Assembly (NCBI GenBank): GCA_963770865.1
Contig: CAVYRD010000013.1
Span: forward strand, 372,001-436,000
Direction: 5' to 3'
Length of the DNA stretch: 64,000 nucleotides
Source of the DNA: Miltoncostaea sp963770865
GTDB taxonomy: Bacteria; Actinomycetota; Thermoleophilia; Miltoncostaeales; Miltoncostaeaceae
The notes under the pieces are model-generated. The model worked only from the letters and a program-made list of their open reading frames with translations, was not told the DNA's origin and made no database searches. The position numbers and the translations under genes are program-made. Shown piece after piece: positions 27,028 through 35,573 of this stretch (its first letter is position 1; the number at the start of each line of letters is the position of its first letter).

Positions 27028-27789
27028 TCAGGACCGCGCGAGGGCTTCCTCTCGGGCGACGGGCGTCTCCTTGAGGTAGTCGTGCGCGACCGAGCCCCCC
27101 GGCAGATCGAACGAGAGCCGGCAGAAGATCCCGCCGATAACCTCGTGGATCTCGAGGGCCTCGAGGCGGTCGTCCGCCGTCGAGGAGAACTCGATCGTCG
27201 CCGGCCCGGCCTGGGCGTCGGCCACGCTCACGTCGAGGAGCGTCATGGCCGTGATCTGGGCCACGTCGGGGGGCGCTCCGTCGACGACCGACGGGATGAC
27301 CTTCAGGTTGAGCCAGGTGGGATCGAGCTGCAGGTCCTCGGGGCGGGCGGGCCCGGCGAACTCGGCGCCGGCGCGGATGAGCGTGGAGCCCTCTCGCGCG
27401 CATGACGCCTCGACCCTCCCGTCCTTCGAGCTCCAGCGGATGTCGCCGAGCTTCTTCGGCCAGCCCATGATCTCGCGACCCGCGGCCATGGGCCGATCGC
27501 CCTCGACGTAGTGGAAGACCACGTGGTTGCCGCCGATGCCGTTGACCGCGGACGGGACGGCGACGATGGCCTCGTTGTAGGTGCCGAACTCGTCGGTGAC
27601 CATCGAGCCGATCATGAGGAAGGCGAGATCGTGGGGGTTCGGCGTGATCGGGGCGGGCACCAGCTCCCTCAGCGCCGTCTCCGACGAGCGGAAGACCACG
27701 ATGAGCTGCGGGCACTCCCGGTACGCGTAGGGCGGAGGTCCGTAGAGCGGGCGCGAGCGGGGAATGGAGTACGGAAGCTCGGGGTGCAT
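27028..27789 (-). CDS. Acetoacetate decarboxylase-like protein, cassette 3
   Basis: 253 residues from ATG at 27789 preceded by AAGGAG. An upstream in-frame ATG would overlap the operator. MAAGREIMGWPKKLGDIRWS contains the Schiff-base Lys pair. PLYGPPPYAYRECPQLIVVF, LVPAPITPNPHDLAFLMIGS and LKVIPSVVDGAPPDVAQITA align with the cassette 1 protein over their whole length. A heptamer pair lies ~50 bp upstream, overlapping the regulator stop. The family performs lysine-dependent decarboxylation or related chemistry, and the substrate is unknown. Confidence 0.8.
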   Translation of the reverse strand: MHPELPYSIPRSRPLYGPPPYAYRECPQLIVVFRSSETALRELVPAPITPNPHDLAFLMIGSMVTDEFGTYNEAIVAVPSAVNGIGGNHVVFHYVEGDRPMAAGREIMGWPKKLGDIRWSSKDGRVEASCAREGSTLIRAGAEFAGPARPEDLQLDPTWLNLKVIPSVVDGAPPDVAQITAMTLLDVSVADAQAGPATIEFSSTADDRLEALEIHEVIGGIFCRLSFDLPGGSVAHDYLKETPVAREEALARS

Positions 27790-27837
27790 GGTGCTCCTTT
27801 CATGGGACGGGCTGATGGCGGGATCCTCCTTGGAGGC

Positions 27838-27855
27838 CGTTACGCTGGCGTCACG
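27838..27855 (-). promoter_or_regulatory. Putative SARP operator before decarboxylase-like gene 3
   Basis: CGTTACG (27838-27844) and CGTCACG (27849-27855) are separated by CTGG, an 11 bp pitch. The pair overlaps the TGA of regulator 3 and has the same spacer as the pair at 8188-8205. No good -10 box is visible. Confidence 0.5.
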
Positions 27856-30800
27856 GAGGCGTGGCCTGGTCCTCATCGAGGAGCCGGCGGTAGAGCGCCT
27901 GCGTCGCCGCGCTGGGCTCGATGCCCTGCTCCCGGCGCAGGGTGGTCCGGCAGGCGTGGAACTGGCGCAGCGCGAGGGCGCGCTCTCCGGAGGCGGCGTA
28001 CGCGCTCATGAGACCCCGGTGCCAGCCCTCGTGCTGGGGCTCCATCGCGATCAGGCTCCGCCAGCGCAGGGCGGCCGCCTCCGGGCGGCCGCTCTCGGCC
28101 AGCGCCTCGGCCAGGCGAGCGACGATCGACCGGTAGGCGTCGTCGAGCCGCTGCCGTGGCGCCGCGGCCCAATCCTCGTAGGGCCACTCGGGCAGGAACG
28201 CGCCGCGCCAGAGGTCCTCCGCCGCCTGGAGTTCCTCCACGGACGCGCCGGGGTGCTCGGCGACGGCGAGCAGCCGGCGGACATCGAGCTGGTCGTTGTC
28301 TCCGAGCACGAGCGCGACGGTCTCGCCGTCCGCGGCGATGACGCTCGCCGGCGACGTGGCCTCCAGCTCCGGATGAAGGGCCCGCCGCAGGTCGTGCAGG
28401 GTGGTCCTGAGCGAGGCGGCCGCCCGCTCGGGTCCGAGCTGCGGCCAGATGAGCTCGCACAGCTCCTCGCGGTGCACGGGCCCCTCGCGGACGATGAGCA
28501 CGGCGAGAAGAACGCGCGCCTTCTGGCGCTCGAAGGCCGCGTCGGGGACGAGGATGCCGTCGCGCCAGATCGCGAGGCCGCCGAGCGTCTGGATCCTGAG
28601 CGTGGCGCGTGGCCGCTCTCGCAGCCGGGTCCAGGCCACGCGCGCCGCCGCGCGCACGCCGGCGTCACGATCGCGCAGGAGCGAGTCCAGGGCGGTGGAG
28701 TCCGCGCTCTGTGCGGATGCGGCCGCCTCGGCCAGGGCGATTCGCGCTGCGGGATCCGCGTCGGCGAGCCTCTCGAGGCAGGAGCGCACGGCGACGCCCC
28801 CGCATCGGGCGACCAGGCGCCCCGCGACGCCCGGCGGACCGATCCCCTCGGCGAGCGCCCAGCTGAGCAGCGCGGGTGCCAGAGCGGGCTCGCGTCGCGT
28901 CCACGCCCCCTCCAGCACGGGGTCGATGGAGACCTCGAGTGCGTCCTCGAGAGCGGCCCTTCCGACCTCCGAGCCCTGGTGGAGGGCGGCGACCACGATC
29001 AGGGCGCGAAGCCGCTGCCACACCGCCCCGATCGCGGCGGCCTCATCAGCGGCACGCAGCGCGAGGGCGGATGCCGTGTGGGGCTCACCCGCCCGCCATG
29101 CCGCGAGTGCGAAGTCCGCGAGGAAGACCGGGTCGTCGGACACCCGGCCGAAGTCATCCATCGCATCGACGCCGAGCCGGAGCTGCAGCAGAGCCGTGGC
29201 CTGGTCTCCGCGGGCAGCGGCGGTGAGTGAGGCGAGAGCGCGATAGCGGTACGAGTACGCGTTCTGCACCGCAATGTCATCCTGATGGCTCGAGGCGAAC
29301 AGCTCCGCTGCGGCGTCTTCGACCCGGCCGAGACCCAGCAGGCCCCACGCTCGCAGCCACCGAGACGAGCGCACCGGAGCCCGGGACAGGCCGCGACGCT
29401 CGGCGTCCTCGGCGACGCGATCGAGCTCGTCGAGCGCATCTTCGAAGAAGCCCAGATCGAGAAGCTCGTAGCAGCGAAGCATGCGCGCCCAGGGAAGAAA
29501 CGCCAGTTCGTCGCGCTCGGGATCCGCACTGAGCGCAGCGATCGCGAGGTCGAGTTGCTCAAGCGCCTCCGGCCGGCCATCGCGGGCGAACCCCAGGTAG
29601 TGGGCCCACGTCACCTCGGCATAGCCGCGGACCTCGGGGGGGAGGTCGGGCAGGGCGAGGACCGCGGCGAGTTCGCTCTCCGCCTCGTCGAAGCGGCGCG
29701 CGTATGCGGCGTTGGCGGCGTGCATGACCCGGACGACCGCGGTTCTTTGGGAGGACGCCGAGATCCGGTCCAGGTGCCGGCGACCCAACTCGACGCGCCG
29801 GTCGGGGGGGGTCCCGGCCGCGGCCATCGCCTGCATCAGGCGAAAGAGCGCGAGGCCGGCGCGCTCATGCTCGCCGAGGGCCACGAGACGGACGATGAGG
29901 TCCTCGATCGCGGCGAACGCGATCTCGTGGTCCCCGCTGCCGAAGAGGAGGCCCGCCTTGGCCAGCAAGAGGGGCGGTCGCGAGGCGTACGCGTCCGCTG
30001 GAATCTGATCGAGCAGTGCCGCCAGGACCGGCGCTCGTGGGCTCGTGGCGGTCGGCTCGGCGAATCGCTCCAGGCAGGCCGATGCGAGTGACCAGTCCTT
30101 CGCGGCGATCGCGTGCCGCGCCGCGACCTCGGGCTCGTCTCCGTGCTGCATCGCTCGGGCGGCCCGGGCGTGGAATTCCGCCAGGAGCTCCGGGGCGTCC
30201 TCCGCCAGCCTCTGGCGCAGGTGGGCCGAGAGCAGGTGGTGGTAGCGGTACCACTCACCCTCCATGTCCAGGCGGGAGATGAACAGGCGCTCGGAGACCA
30301 GCGAACGGGCAAGCGCGCCAGCCTCGCCGTTTCCTGAGACCGCAGCGGCGATCTCGGGACTGAACCGCTCGAGCACGCACGTGGCCGACATGAAGTCGCG
30401 GACCTCGTCCGGCTGAGCGGTGAGGACCTCCTCGAGCATGGGCCCGAAGGCCGCCGGGCGAACGGGGCTTCCATCGCCCGAGCGCCCGGCGAGCGCCACG
30501 CCCGCCACCCAACCCTCGGTTTGAACGTGCAGATCGTCGATCGCGCCCTGCGCCCGTGCGCCGCCCGATCGCGACAGCAGATCCGCCGTCTCATCGGGCG
30601 TCAACGCGAGGTCGGGCTCCGAGATCTCCAGCAGCGCGCCTACGCGCGAGCGCGAGGACGGGAGATCGAGGGGGGTGCGGCTGGCGATGAGAAGACGGAC
30701 GTTGGCAGGGAGGTCGCGCGCGAGGAGGGCCAGGGCTCCGCGGGATGCCCCGGGGAGGCGATGCGCGTCGTCCAGGACGAGGACGAAGTCCTCGGAGAGC

Positions 30801-31150
30801 GTCTCGACGGCCTCGTTCGAGAGCTCGGCGACCTGCTCGGAGGCGTCTCCGCTCAGACGCATCTCGGCGCCGAAGCCCGGGACCGATTCGCCGATGGAGG
30901 CGGCGATATGGCGGATGAGATCTCCCGGATCGGCCAGGTCCGGATCACAGGAGCACCACGCCCACGCCCATTGAAGGCCGTCGAGGGCCTGGACCAGGAG
31001 CGTGGTCTTGCCGTAGCCGGCGCCGGCTACCAGAACCGCACCCCGGCCATCGACCCCTGAGAGCAGACGCTCCACCAGACGCGGTCGCTCGAGGCAACCG
31101 GACGGCAGCTGGGGAGGGATCAGGCGCGTGCGCAGGACGCCTGCCCTCAC
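27851..31150 (-). CDS. Giant MalT-like STAND ATPase with SARP/BTAD output domain, cassette 3
   Basis: 1099 residues from a GTG at 31150 that follows GTGGAG and gives the family start VRAGVLRTRLIPPQLPSG. An ATG at 31225 is also in frame. P-loop LVAGAGYGKTTLLVQAL, WAWCSCDPDLADPGDLIRHI and Walker B SEDFVLVLDDAHRLPGASRG form the STAND core. EGEWYRYHHLLSAHLRQRLA marks the MalT-like winged region. The SARP winged helix starts near 855 (LRIQTLGGLAIWRDGILVPD) and the BTAD ends QFHACRTTLRREQGIEPSAA. It is divergent from the intact aldehyde dehydrogenase, with an operator in the intergenic space, and precedes the decarboxylase/nitroreductase pair. It probably controls both sides. Confidence 0.9.
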   Translation of the reverse strand: MRAGVLRTRLIPPQLPSGCLERPRLVERLLSGVDGRGAVLVAGAGYGKTTLLVQALDGLQWAWAWCSCDPDLADPGDLIRHIAASIGESVPGFGAEMRLSGDASEQVAELSNEAVETLSEDFVLVLDDAHRLPGASRGALALLARDLPANVRLLIASRTPLDLPSSRSRVGALLEISEPDLALTPDETADLLSRSGGARAQGAIDDLHVQTEGWVAGVALAGRSGDGSPVRPAAFGPMLEEVLTAQPDEVRDFMSATCVLERFSPEIAAAVSGNGEAGALARSLVSERLFISRLDMEGEWYRYHHLLSAHLRQRLAEDAPELLAEFHARAARAMQHGDEPEVAARHAIAAKDWSLASACLERFAEPTATSPRAPVLAALLDQIPADAYASRPPLLLAKAGLLFGSGDHEIAFAAIEDLIVRLVALGEHERAGLALFRLMQAMAAAGTPPDRRVELGRRHLDRISASSQRTAVVRVMHAANAAYARRFDEAESELAAVLALPDLPPEVRGYAEVTWAHYLGFARDGRPEALEQLDLAIAALSADPERDELAFLPWARMLRCYELLDLGFFEDALDELDRVAEDAERRGLSRAPVRSSRWLRAWGLLGLGRVEDAAAELFASSHQDDIAVQNAYSYRYRALASLTAAARGDQATALLQLRLGVDAMDDFGRVSDDPVFLADFALAAWRAGEPHTASALALRAADEAAAIGAVWQRLRALIVVAALHQGSEVGRAALEDALEVSIDPVLEGAWTRREPALAPALLSWALAEGIGPPGVAGRLVARCGGVAVRSCLERLADADPAARIALAEAAASAQSADSTALDSLLRDRDAGVRAAARVAWTRLRERPRATLRIQTLGGLAIWRDGILVPDAAFERQKARVLLAVLIVREGPVHREELCELIWPQLGPERAAASLRTTLHDLRRALHPELEATSPASVIAADGETVALVLGDNDQLDVRRLLAVAEHPGASVEELQAAEDLWRGAFLPEWPYEDWAAAPRQRLDDAYRSIVARLAEALAESGRPEAAALRWRSLIAMEPQHEGWHRGLMSAYAASGERALALRQFHACRTTLRREQGIEPSAATQALYRRLLDEDQATPP

Positions 31151-31259
31151 GACGCACGCTCCACAGGCCGGAGGTCGTGCATCTGGCGCTCGACGACCCT
31201 GAGCCGCTCGTTCATTTGAGGCCATTCTTAGGCCAACGCCAGCCACGGTGCAATCGGTC

Positions 31260-31291
31260 TGTGACGTGCGCGTGACGGCTCCTTCCTAGCC
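31260..31291 (+). promoter_or_regulatory. Putative SARP operator and promoter of the aldehyde dehydrogenase
   Basis: TGTGACG (31260-31266) and CGTGACG (31271-31277) have an 11 bp pitch. Eight bases later is CTAGCCT, where TAGCCT fits the TANNNT -10 form. The repeats occupy the place of a -35 box, as in known SARP promoters. The start codon is ~40 bp downstream. Confidence 0.6.
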
Positions 31292-31329
31292 TCGGTCTCG
31301 CAAGGTCGGAGAACACGAGGAGACACGAG

Positions 31330-32904
31330 ATGTCGTCCGTCGCGATCGCCCACAGCGCCCCCCAGGCTTCCGGCTCTTTCATCACCGAGCAGCACCTCGG
31401 CTGGCTCTTCGCCGAGGTCGAGCCGGTCTCGGGTCAGGTCAGTGAGGCCGGGGCTCTTGCCTCCTGCCCCACCGGCCTCCTGATCGACGGCCACTTCGTC
31501 GCGGCGGCCGAGGGTCGCACCCTCGCCGTCGAGGACCCGGCGACGGGCCGCGTCATCGCCGAGGTCGCCGACGCCTCTGAGGTCGACTGCATGGCGGCGC
31601 TCGAGGCCGCCGTCGCCGCCCAGGCCTCGTGGGCCCGTAGCGCGCCGCGCGATCGCGCGCGGATCCTGCGCCGGGCGGCCGACGCCCTGCGCGAGGAGGC
31701 CGAGCCGATGGCCCGGATCCTCACCGCCGAGATGGGAAAGCCGCTTGGCGAGTCGCGGGCCGAGGTGGAGTTCGCCGCCGATTACCTCGAGTGGTTCGCC
31801 GAGGAGGCCGTGCGGGTCTCGGGCCGGACGCAGAGCTCGCCCGACGGCGAGAGCGCCCACCTGGTGGTCAAGACCCCGGTCGGGCCGTGCCTCGTCGTGA
31901 CGCCCTGGAACTTCCCGCTGGCCGTCCCGGCCCGCGGCATCGGCCCGGCGATCGCCGCCGGCTGCACCGTCGTCCTGCGGCCCTCGTCTCTCACGCCGCT
32001 GTCGGCGCTCGCCCTCGGGCGGATCCTCCTCGACGCCGGCCTTCCGGCCGGCGTGCTCAACATCGTCGTCTCCTCCGAGGACGGGGCGACGGATCCGCTT
32101 CTTTGCGACGGGCGCATCCGCAAGCTGACCTTCACCGGCTCGGAGCCCGTCGGCCGTCACCTGATCGCAAAGAGCGCCGAGCAGGTGCTGCGGGTCTCGG
32201 CCGAGCTGGGTGGCTGCGCGCCGTTCCTGGTCTTCGCCGACGCCGATCTCGAGGCCGCCATCGAGGGGGCGGTCGCGGCCAAGATGCGTAACGGCGGCGC
32301 GGCCTGCACGGCGGCCAACCGCTTCTACGTCGAGCGGCCGGTCTACGCCGAGTTCACCCGGCGGCTGGCCGAGCGGATCGCCGCGGTGCGGATCGGCCCG
32401 GGCACCCGCGCGGGCGTGGGCTGCGGGCCGATGATCAGCGCGCGCCAGGTGGCGCGGCTGGCCGACCTCGTCGCCGACGCGGTGGAGCGCGGGGCGCGGG
32501 TCGTCGTCGCCGGCGGCCCGGTCCCCGGCGACGGCCACTTCTTCGCGCCGGTCGTGCTCGCCGACGTCCCCCACGACGCGCGCGTGATGCGCGAGGAGAT
32601 CTTCGGACCCGTGGTGGCGATCGCGGCCTTCGACTCGGAGGACGAGGCCCTTCGCCTCGCCAACGACCACGACGCCGGCCTCGCCGCCTACCTCTTCACC
32701 ACCGACCTCGAGCGGGCGATGCGCCTCGGGTCAGCGATCGAGGCCGGCATGGTCGCGATCAACCGCGGCCGGGTCTCCTGCGTGGCGGCCCCCTTCGGCG
32801 GCGTCGGCCACTCGGGCTTCGGCCACTCGGGCGGCCCCGAGGGCATCGAGGAGTACCTGGTGACCCGCTACCTGACGATGCCGGGCGCCGGTGGTGCCCG
32901 GTGA
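31330..32904 (+). CDS. NAD(P)-dependent aldehyde dehydrogenase (succinate-semialdehyde dehydrogenase-like)
   Basis: 524 residues from ATG at 31330 with GAGGAGA 7 bp upstream. After a ~45-residue extension, GLLIDGHFVAAAEGRTLAVE starts the ALDH fold. VVTPWNFPLAVPARGIGPAI and KLTFTGSEPVGRHLIAKSAE bind the cofactor. The general-base Glu is in RVSAELGGCAPFL and the catalytic Cys in RNGGAACTAANRFYVERPVY. GEEIFGP-like REEIFGPVVAIAAF and the C-terminal PFGGVGHSGFGHSGGPEGIE are also present. It should oxidise a short aldehyde to the acid. The succinate-semialdehyde preference is inferred from overall pattern. Divergent from regulator 3. Its stop overlaps the GTG of a small ORF. Confidence 0.9.
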   Translation: MSSVAIAHSAPQASGSFITEQHLGWLFAEVEPVSGQVSEAGALASCPTGLLIDGHFVAAAEGRTLAVEDPATGRVIAEVADASEVDCMAALEAAVAAQASWARSAPRDRARILRRAADALREEAEPMARILTAEMGKPLGESRAEVEFAADYLEWFAEEAVRVSGRTQSSPDGESAHLVVKTPVGPCLVVTPWNFPLAVPARGIGPAIAAGCTVVLRPSSLTPLSALALGRILLDAGLPAGVLNIVVSSEDGATDPLLCDGRIRKLTFTGSEPVGRHLIAKSAEQVLRVSAELGGCAPFLVFADADLEAAIEGAVAAKMRNGGAACTAANRFYVERPVYAEFTRRLAERIAAVRIGPGTRAGVGCGPMISARQVARLADLVADAVERGARVVVAGGPVPGDGHFFAPVVLADVPHDARVMREEIFGPVVAIAAFDSEDEALRLANDHDAGLAAYLFTTDLERAMRLGSAIEAGMVAINRGRVSCVAAPFGGVGHSGFGHSGGPEGIEEYLVTRYLTMPGAGGAR

Positions 32905-33092
32905 GCGCGCTTGAGGATCCGTTCCCGACGGGGGACTGGGAGTCGTTCCGTGCCGCCCGCGACCGCTTCTTCGCGAAGGTCCGTCCGGAGGCGATGGACG
33001 ATCCGCCTGCCTCGATCTGCCCCGATGCGCTCCCGGAGGAGTGGAGGCGCGCTGGCGAGTGCGAACACGACGAGGGCCCTGCCGGCGCCTGA
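32901..33092 (+). CDS. Small DWESF-type protein coupled to the aldehyde dehydrogenase
   Basis: 63 residues starting at a GTG that overlaps the dehydrogenase TGA (GTGA), so translation is probably coupled. Sequence VSALEDPFPTGDWESFRAAR then DRFFAKVRPEAMDD. Two relatives exist in the window: one at 39288 after a dehydrogenase relic, and one at 48593-48802 (DWEEFCQARARFFEHLE). I know no such family. It is acidic, without signal or membrane segment. Conservation of the core among the three copies supports its being real. Confidence 0.5.
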   Translation: MSALEDPFPTGDWESFRAARDRFFAKVRPEAMDDPPASICPDALPEEWRRAGECEHDEGPAGA

Positions 33093-33141
33093 AGGAAGCC
33101 CCGTCGCGGCACCGGAGCCCGGCGCGGCCCGCGGGCGAAAG

Positions 33142-33312
33142 TCACGTCGACGGTTACGTCGACGTCGACCGACTCCCGTGTCCCTCCCTGTCACCCTCTG
33201 ACCGCGCCGCAGGCGCATATGCAGGACTTTCGTGCCTGGCGCGGACACGCGAGGACACCCGACGATGTCTCGTAATGAAGGGGTCAGCGATTCGAATCCG
33301 CTCGTCGGCTTC
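33142..33312 (+). other. Integration scar B: conserved arm plus tRNA-Thr 3' half
   Basis: 33142-33268 is the shared arm, beginning with direct repeats of the type ACGTCGACGGTTACGTCGAC. 33269-33312 is the tRNA-Thr(CGT) 3' half, differing from copies F, G and D by one base (GCGATTCG). The order arm then tRNA end is as expected for an element end joined to the regenerated half of the target. Confidence 0.7.
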
Positions 33313-33437
33313 CCTTGGTCAAGGGCTTCTTCGCCAACCTCATGCTGGTCGCCGGGGCCTGGCGGACACTCTTCGGACACACCCTGTGTCCTGGCCTGGC
33401 GGATGAGCGCCTCCGCGGAGCGGATGCTGGAGCCGCG

Positions 33438-33587
33438 CAGCTGCGTGAAAATGTGGGGCCAGGTCTTCTCGCCCGGCGGCAGCTCGTAGAGGCTGGCGCC
33501 GAGAAGCGCGGCGCCCAGCCGCCTCCCGATGGCCGTCGCTTCTCGGCGGGAGGCATAGGGCTCGGCACCGACCGGCGCCACCTCCAT
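33438..33587 (-). pseudogene. Cupin-domain protein fragment
   Basis: Minus strand from 33587 reads MEVAPVGAEPYASRREATAI then RLGAALLGASLYELPPGEKT and WPHIFTQ. ASLYELPPGEKTWP closely matches the entry of a cupin barrel, normally followed by a His-rich metal motif, which is missing. The frame then runs into scar B. About 50 residues of an otherwise lost gene. Confidence 0.45.
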
Positions 33588-33705
33588 CGGGCGAGCGAGA
33601 TGCCTGCTGACGAGGTCAGCGTGGCGCCCGCCAGCAGCTGTCCGGCGCCCGCGCTGGTCACCGATGTCGGGATCTCCTCCTGCGGCGGCGCCTCCTGCGG
33701 GGCGA

Positions 33706-34401
33706 TCACGCGGTCTTGCCGTACGCGTCGTGGTAGTTCCACCACTGGTACGGCGGGGTCTGCGGGAAGCCCTCCGGCGAGTCCTCCCATTCCTCCTGGC
33801 GCCCGAGCGCGGTGATGTCCAGGTAGCTCCAAGTGCTTCCCATCGCCTCGTCGCCGCGCGCGTCGATGAAGTAGGTGCGGAAGATCCGCTCGCCGTCGCG
33901 GTAGAAGGCGTTGGTGCCGTGCCACTCGTCGACGCCGAAGTCCTTGTCGAAGTCGTCCGTGATCGTGTACCAGGGGATCGGCTCCCAGCCCATGCGCTCC
34001 TTCAGGCTCTGGATCTCGGCCTGGGGGGCGCGCGAAACGAACGCGAGCGTCGTGTCCCGCGCGTTCAGGTGGGCGGGGTGCGCGACCTGGTCGGCGACGA
34101 GGGAGCAGCCCACGCAGGCCCGCTCCGGGTACGCGCCGCCCCCCTGTGGGTAAGTGGTGACGTCCGGCGCGTAGAAGGCGCGGTAGACGATCAGCTGGCG
34201 CCGCCCCTCGAACAGGTCGAGCAGGCTCGCCGGGCCGTCCCGGCCCTCGAAGCGGTAATCCTTCTCCACGGCCATCCACGGCATCCGGCGGCGCTGGGCG
34301 GCCAGCGCGTCGCGGGCGCGGGTCAGCTCCTTCTCCTTGACCAGCAACTCTTGGCGGGCGGCCTCCCACTCCTGTGGTGGCACGATCGGCGGCAGCTTCA
34401 T
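33706..34401 (-). CDS. DUF899 thioredoxin-like family protein
   Basis: 231 residues from ATG at 34401 preceded by GGAGGGGG. PPIVPPQEWEAARQELLVKE and KELTRARDALAAQRRRMPWM form the N-terminal helices, then EKDYRFEGRDGPASLLDLFE, AYPERACVGCSLVADQVAHP with the CxxC-like pair, and FVSRAPQAEIQSLKERMGWE. The C-terminal EGFPQTPPYQWWNYHDAYGK is the family signature. DUF899 proteins have a thioredoxin fold, and a redox role is plausible but unproven. It appears to be a single gene. Pfam-level identity is clear, function is not. Confidence 0.8.
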   Translation of the reverse strand: MKLPPIVPPQEWEAARQELLVKEKELTRARDALAAQRRRMPWMAVEKDYRFEGRDGPASLLDLFEGRRQLIVYRAFYAPDVTTYPQGGGAYPERACVGCSLVADQVAHPAHLNARDTTLAFVSRAPQAEIQSLKERMGWEPIPWYTITDDFDKDFGVDEWHGTNAFYRDGERIFRTYFIDARGDEAMGSTWSYLDITALGRQEEWEDSPEGFPQTPPYQWWNYHDAYGKTA

Positions 34402-34625
34402 TGCGGCGCCCCCTCCTTCAGGTACTCGTTCAAGAGGCCAGACAGGCGCCCGGTCTTGGATGTCCGTCGAAGGGGTCGAGACGTGCCCTCGAACGGCTCG
34501 GCCAGCGCCTCGTTCGTGTCCATCCGTCACATCCTCCCGTCGCGACGCGTCATCCATGTGACCGACCAACTGGGGGTCGTTGTGACAGAGCCGCAGCGCG
34601 ACGGCCGAACGCGAAGGAGGACGAG

Positions 34626-34830
34626 ATGAGCGTGATGATGGTGCGCCGGAAGGTCAAGGACGGGAGCGCCGAAGAGGCCGAGGCGGCGGCGCGCGACTTG
34701 TTCGCGGCGCTCGATCGCGCGCGTCCCGTTCCTGGCCCTGATCGAGCTGGCCGACGGCATCGAGGACCCCCGACTCGCGCGCCTCGTCGAGCGTCTCGTC
34801 GCGAACCTCGTGGACAAGGCGCTGCGCCAC
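34626..34830 (+). pseudogene. Decayed small monooxygenase-like (ABM/ferredoxin-like fold) gene
   Basis: ATG at 34626 follows AAGGAGG. MSVMMVRRKVKDGSAEEAEA and ARDLFAALDRARP resemble the start of a small dimeric monooxygenase-like protein. A frame change near 34725 gives VPFLALIELADGIEDPRLAR, which resembles its last strand, so the central part is deleted. The frame then runs into MMPL sequence. Confidence 0.3.
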
Positions 34831-34870
34831 AACGTGCCCACGGCCGCGTCGAGGTGGCGAGCGGGAATCG

Positions 34871-35107
34871 AGCAGGGCGGCCCTCATCATCGTCGCCGTC
34901 TTCGTCGGCTTCGCCGCCGGGGAGCGCGTCATGTTCCAGCAGATGGGCTTCGGGGTGGCCGTGGCGCTGCTCATCGACGCCACGATCGTCCACTCAGTCC
35001 TCGTGCCGGCCGCGATGACGCTGCTCGGGAAGTGGAACTGGGTACCTGCCCAGGTGGCTCGACTGGCCGCCGCGCGTGGAGGTGGAGGGCCGCGCCGCCC
35101 GGCCGGG
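34871..35107 (+). pseudogene. C-terminal fragment of an MMPL transporter
   Basis: SRAALIIVAVFVGFAAGERV then MFQQMGFGVAVALLIDATIV and HSVLVPAAMTLLGKWNW are the last two membrane helices of an MMPL protein. A frame change near 35045 gives the typical ending WLDWPPRVEVEG. The rest of the transporter is missing. It lies ~320 bp left of scar G, whereas an N-terminal MMPL piece lies beside scar F at 9.5 kb. Confidence 0.6.
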
Positions 35108-35298
35108 CGGCGCTCCCGTGGTCCCTGCGACGAAGCATTAGCCATGCTGCCCGGCGCCGCGAAACCTTCGATCGGAAAGGGGAACCTCGGAATGGCACGC
35201 ACGACCACGCCGGCCCGGGTCGAGCTGGCCTGGAGACCCCCCGCCTGTCGGTGCCTACCGCGATCGTGGCCGAGTCGCAATGGCACCGCTGACCCGTC

Positions 35299-35317
35299 CT
35301 GGCCCACACCTGGCCCA
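35299..35317 (+). repeat. Paired CTGGCCCA repeats (candidate integrase arm sites)
   Basis: CTGGCCCA at 35299-35306 and 35310-35317, an 11 bp pitch, ~110 bp left of scar G. A second pair with the same pitch is at 54820-54838. No gene is evident in 35108-35427. Confidence 0.4.
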
Positions 35318-35427
35318 CGCACGGCGCCGAAATCGGCCGAGAGATCAGCCGATCTCTGGGGGCGGGATTGTGCAGTTTGCAGGGAAGAGTTAGCTCGCCC
35401 GAAGGGATGAGAAGCCATTCTGGAGCG

Positions 35428-35471
35428 CTCGTAATGAAGGGGTCAGCGGTTCGAATCCGCTCGTCGGCTTC
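35428..35471 (+). other. Integration scar G: tRNA-Thr(CGT) 3' half
   Basis: Exact 44-bp match to the tRNA half at 9392-9435 and 56339-56382. The 120-bp arm of scars A-D is absent here. The upstream flank carries CTGGCCCA pairs instead, suggesting a different element used the same target. Confidence 0.7.
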
Positions 35472-35573
35472 CCTTGGGCCCCACCCCGCGTCCCGCCCGC
35501 GCCTGCCGCTTGCACGGGGCGGCGCGGCTGCCATAGCGTCGCCCCCGCACGTTCCCGGGGAACAGGGGTGGAG

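Noticed and set aside
34558..34592. GTGAC motifs between DUF899 and the monooxygenase-like relic as another SARP operator
   Set aside because: The two motifs are ~27 bp apart and do not fit the 10-11 bp pitch of the six accepted sites.
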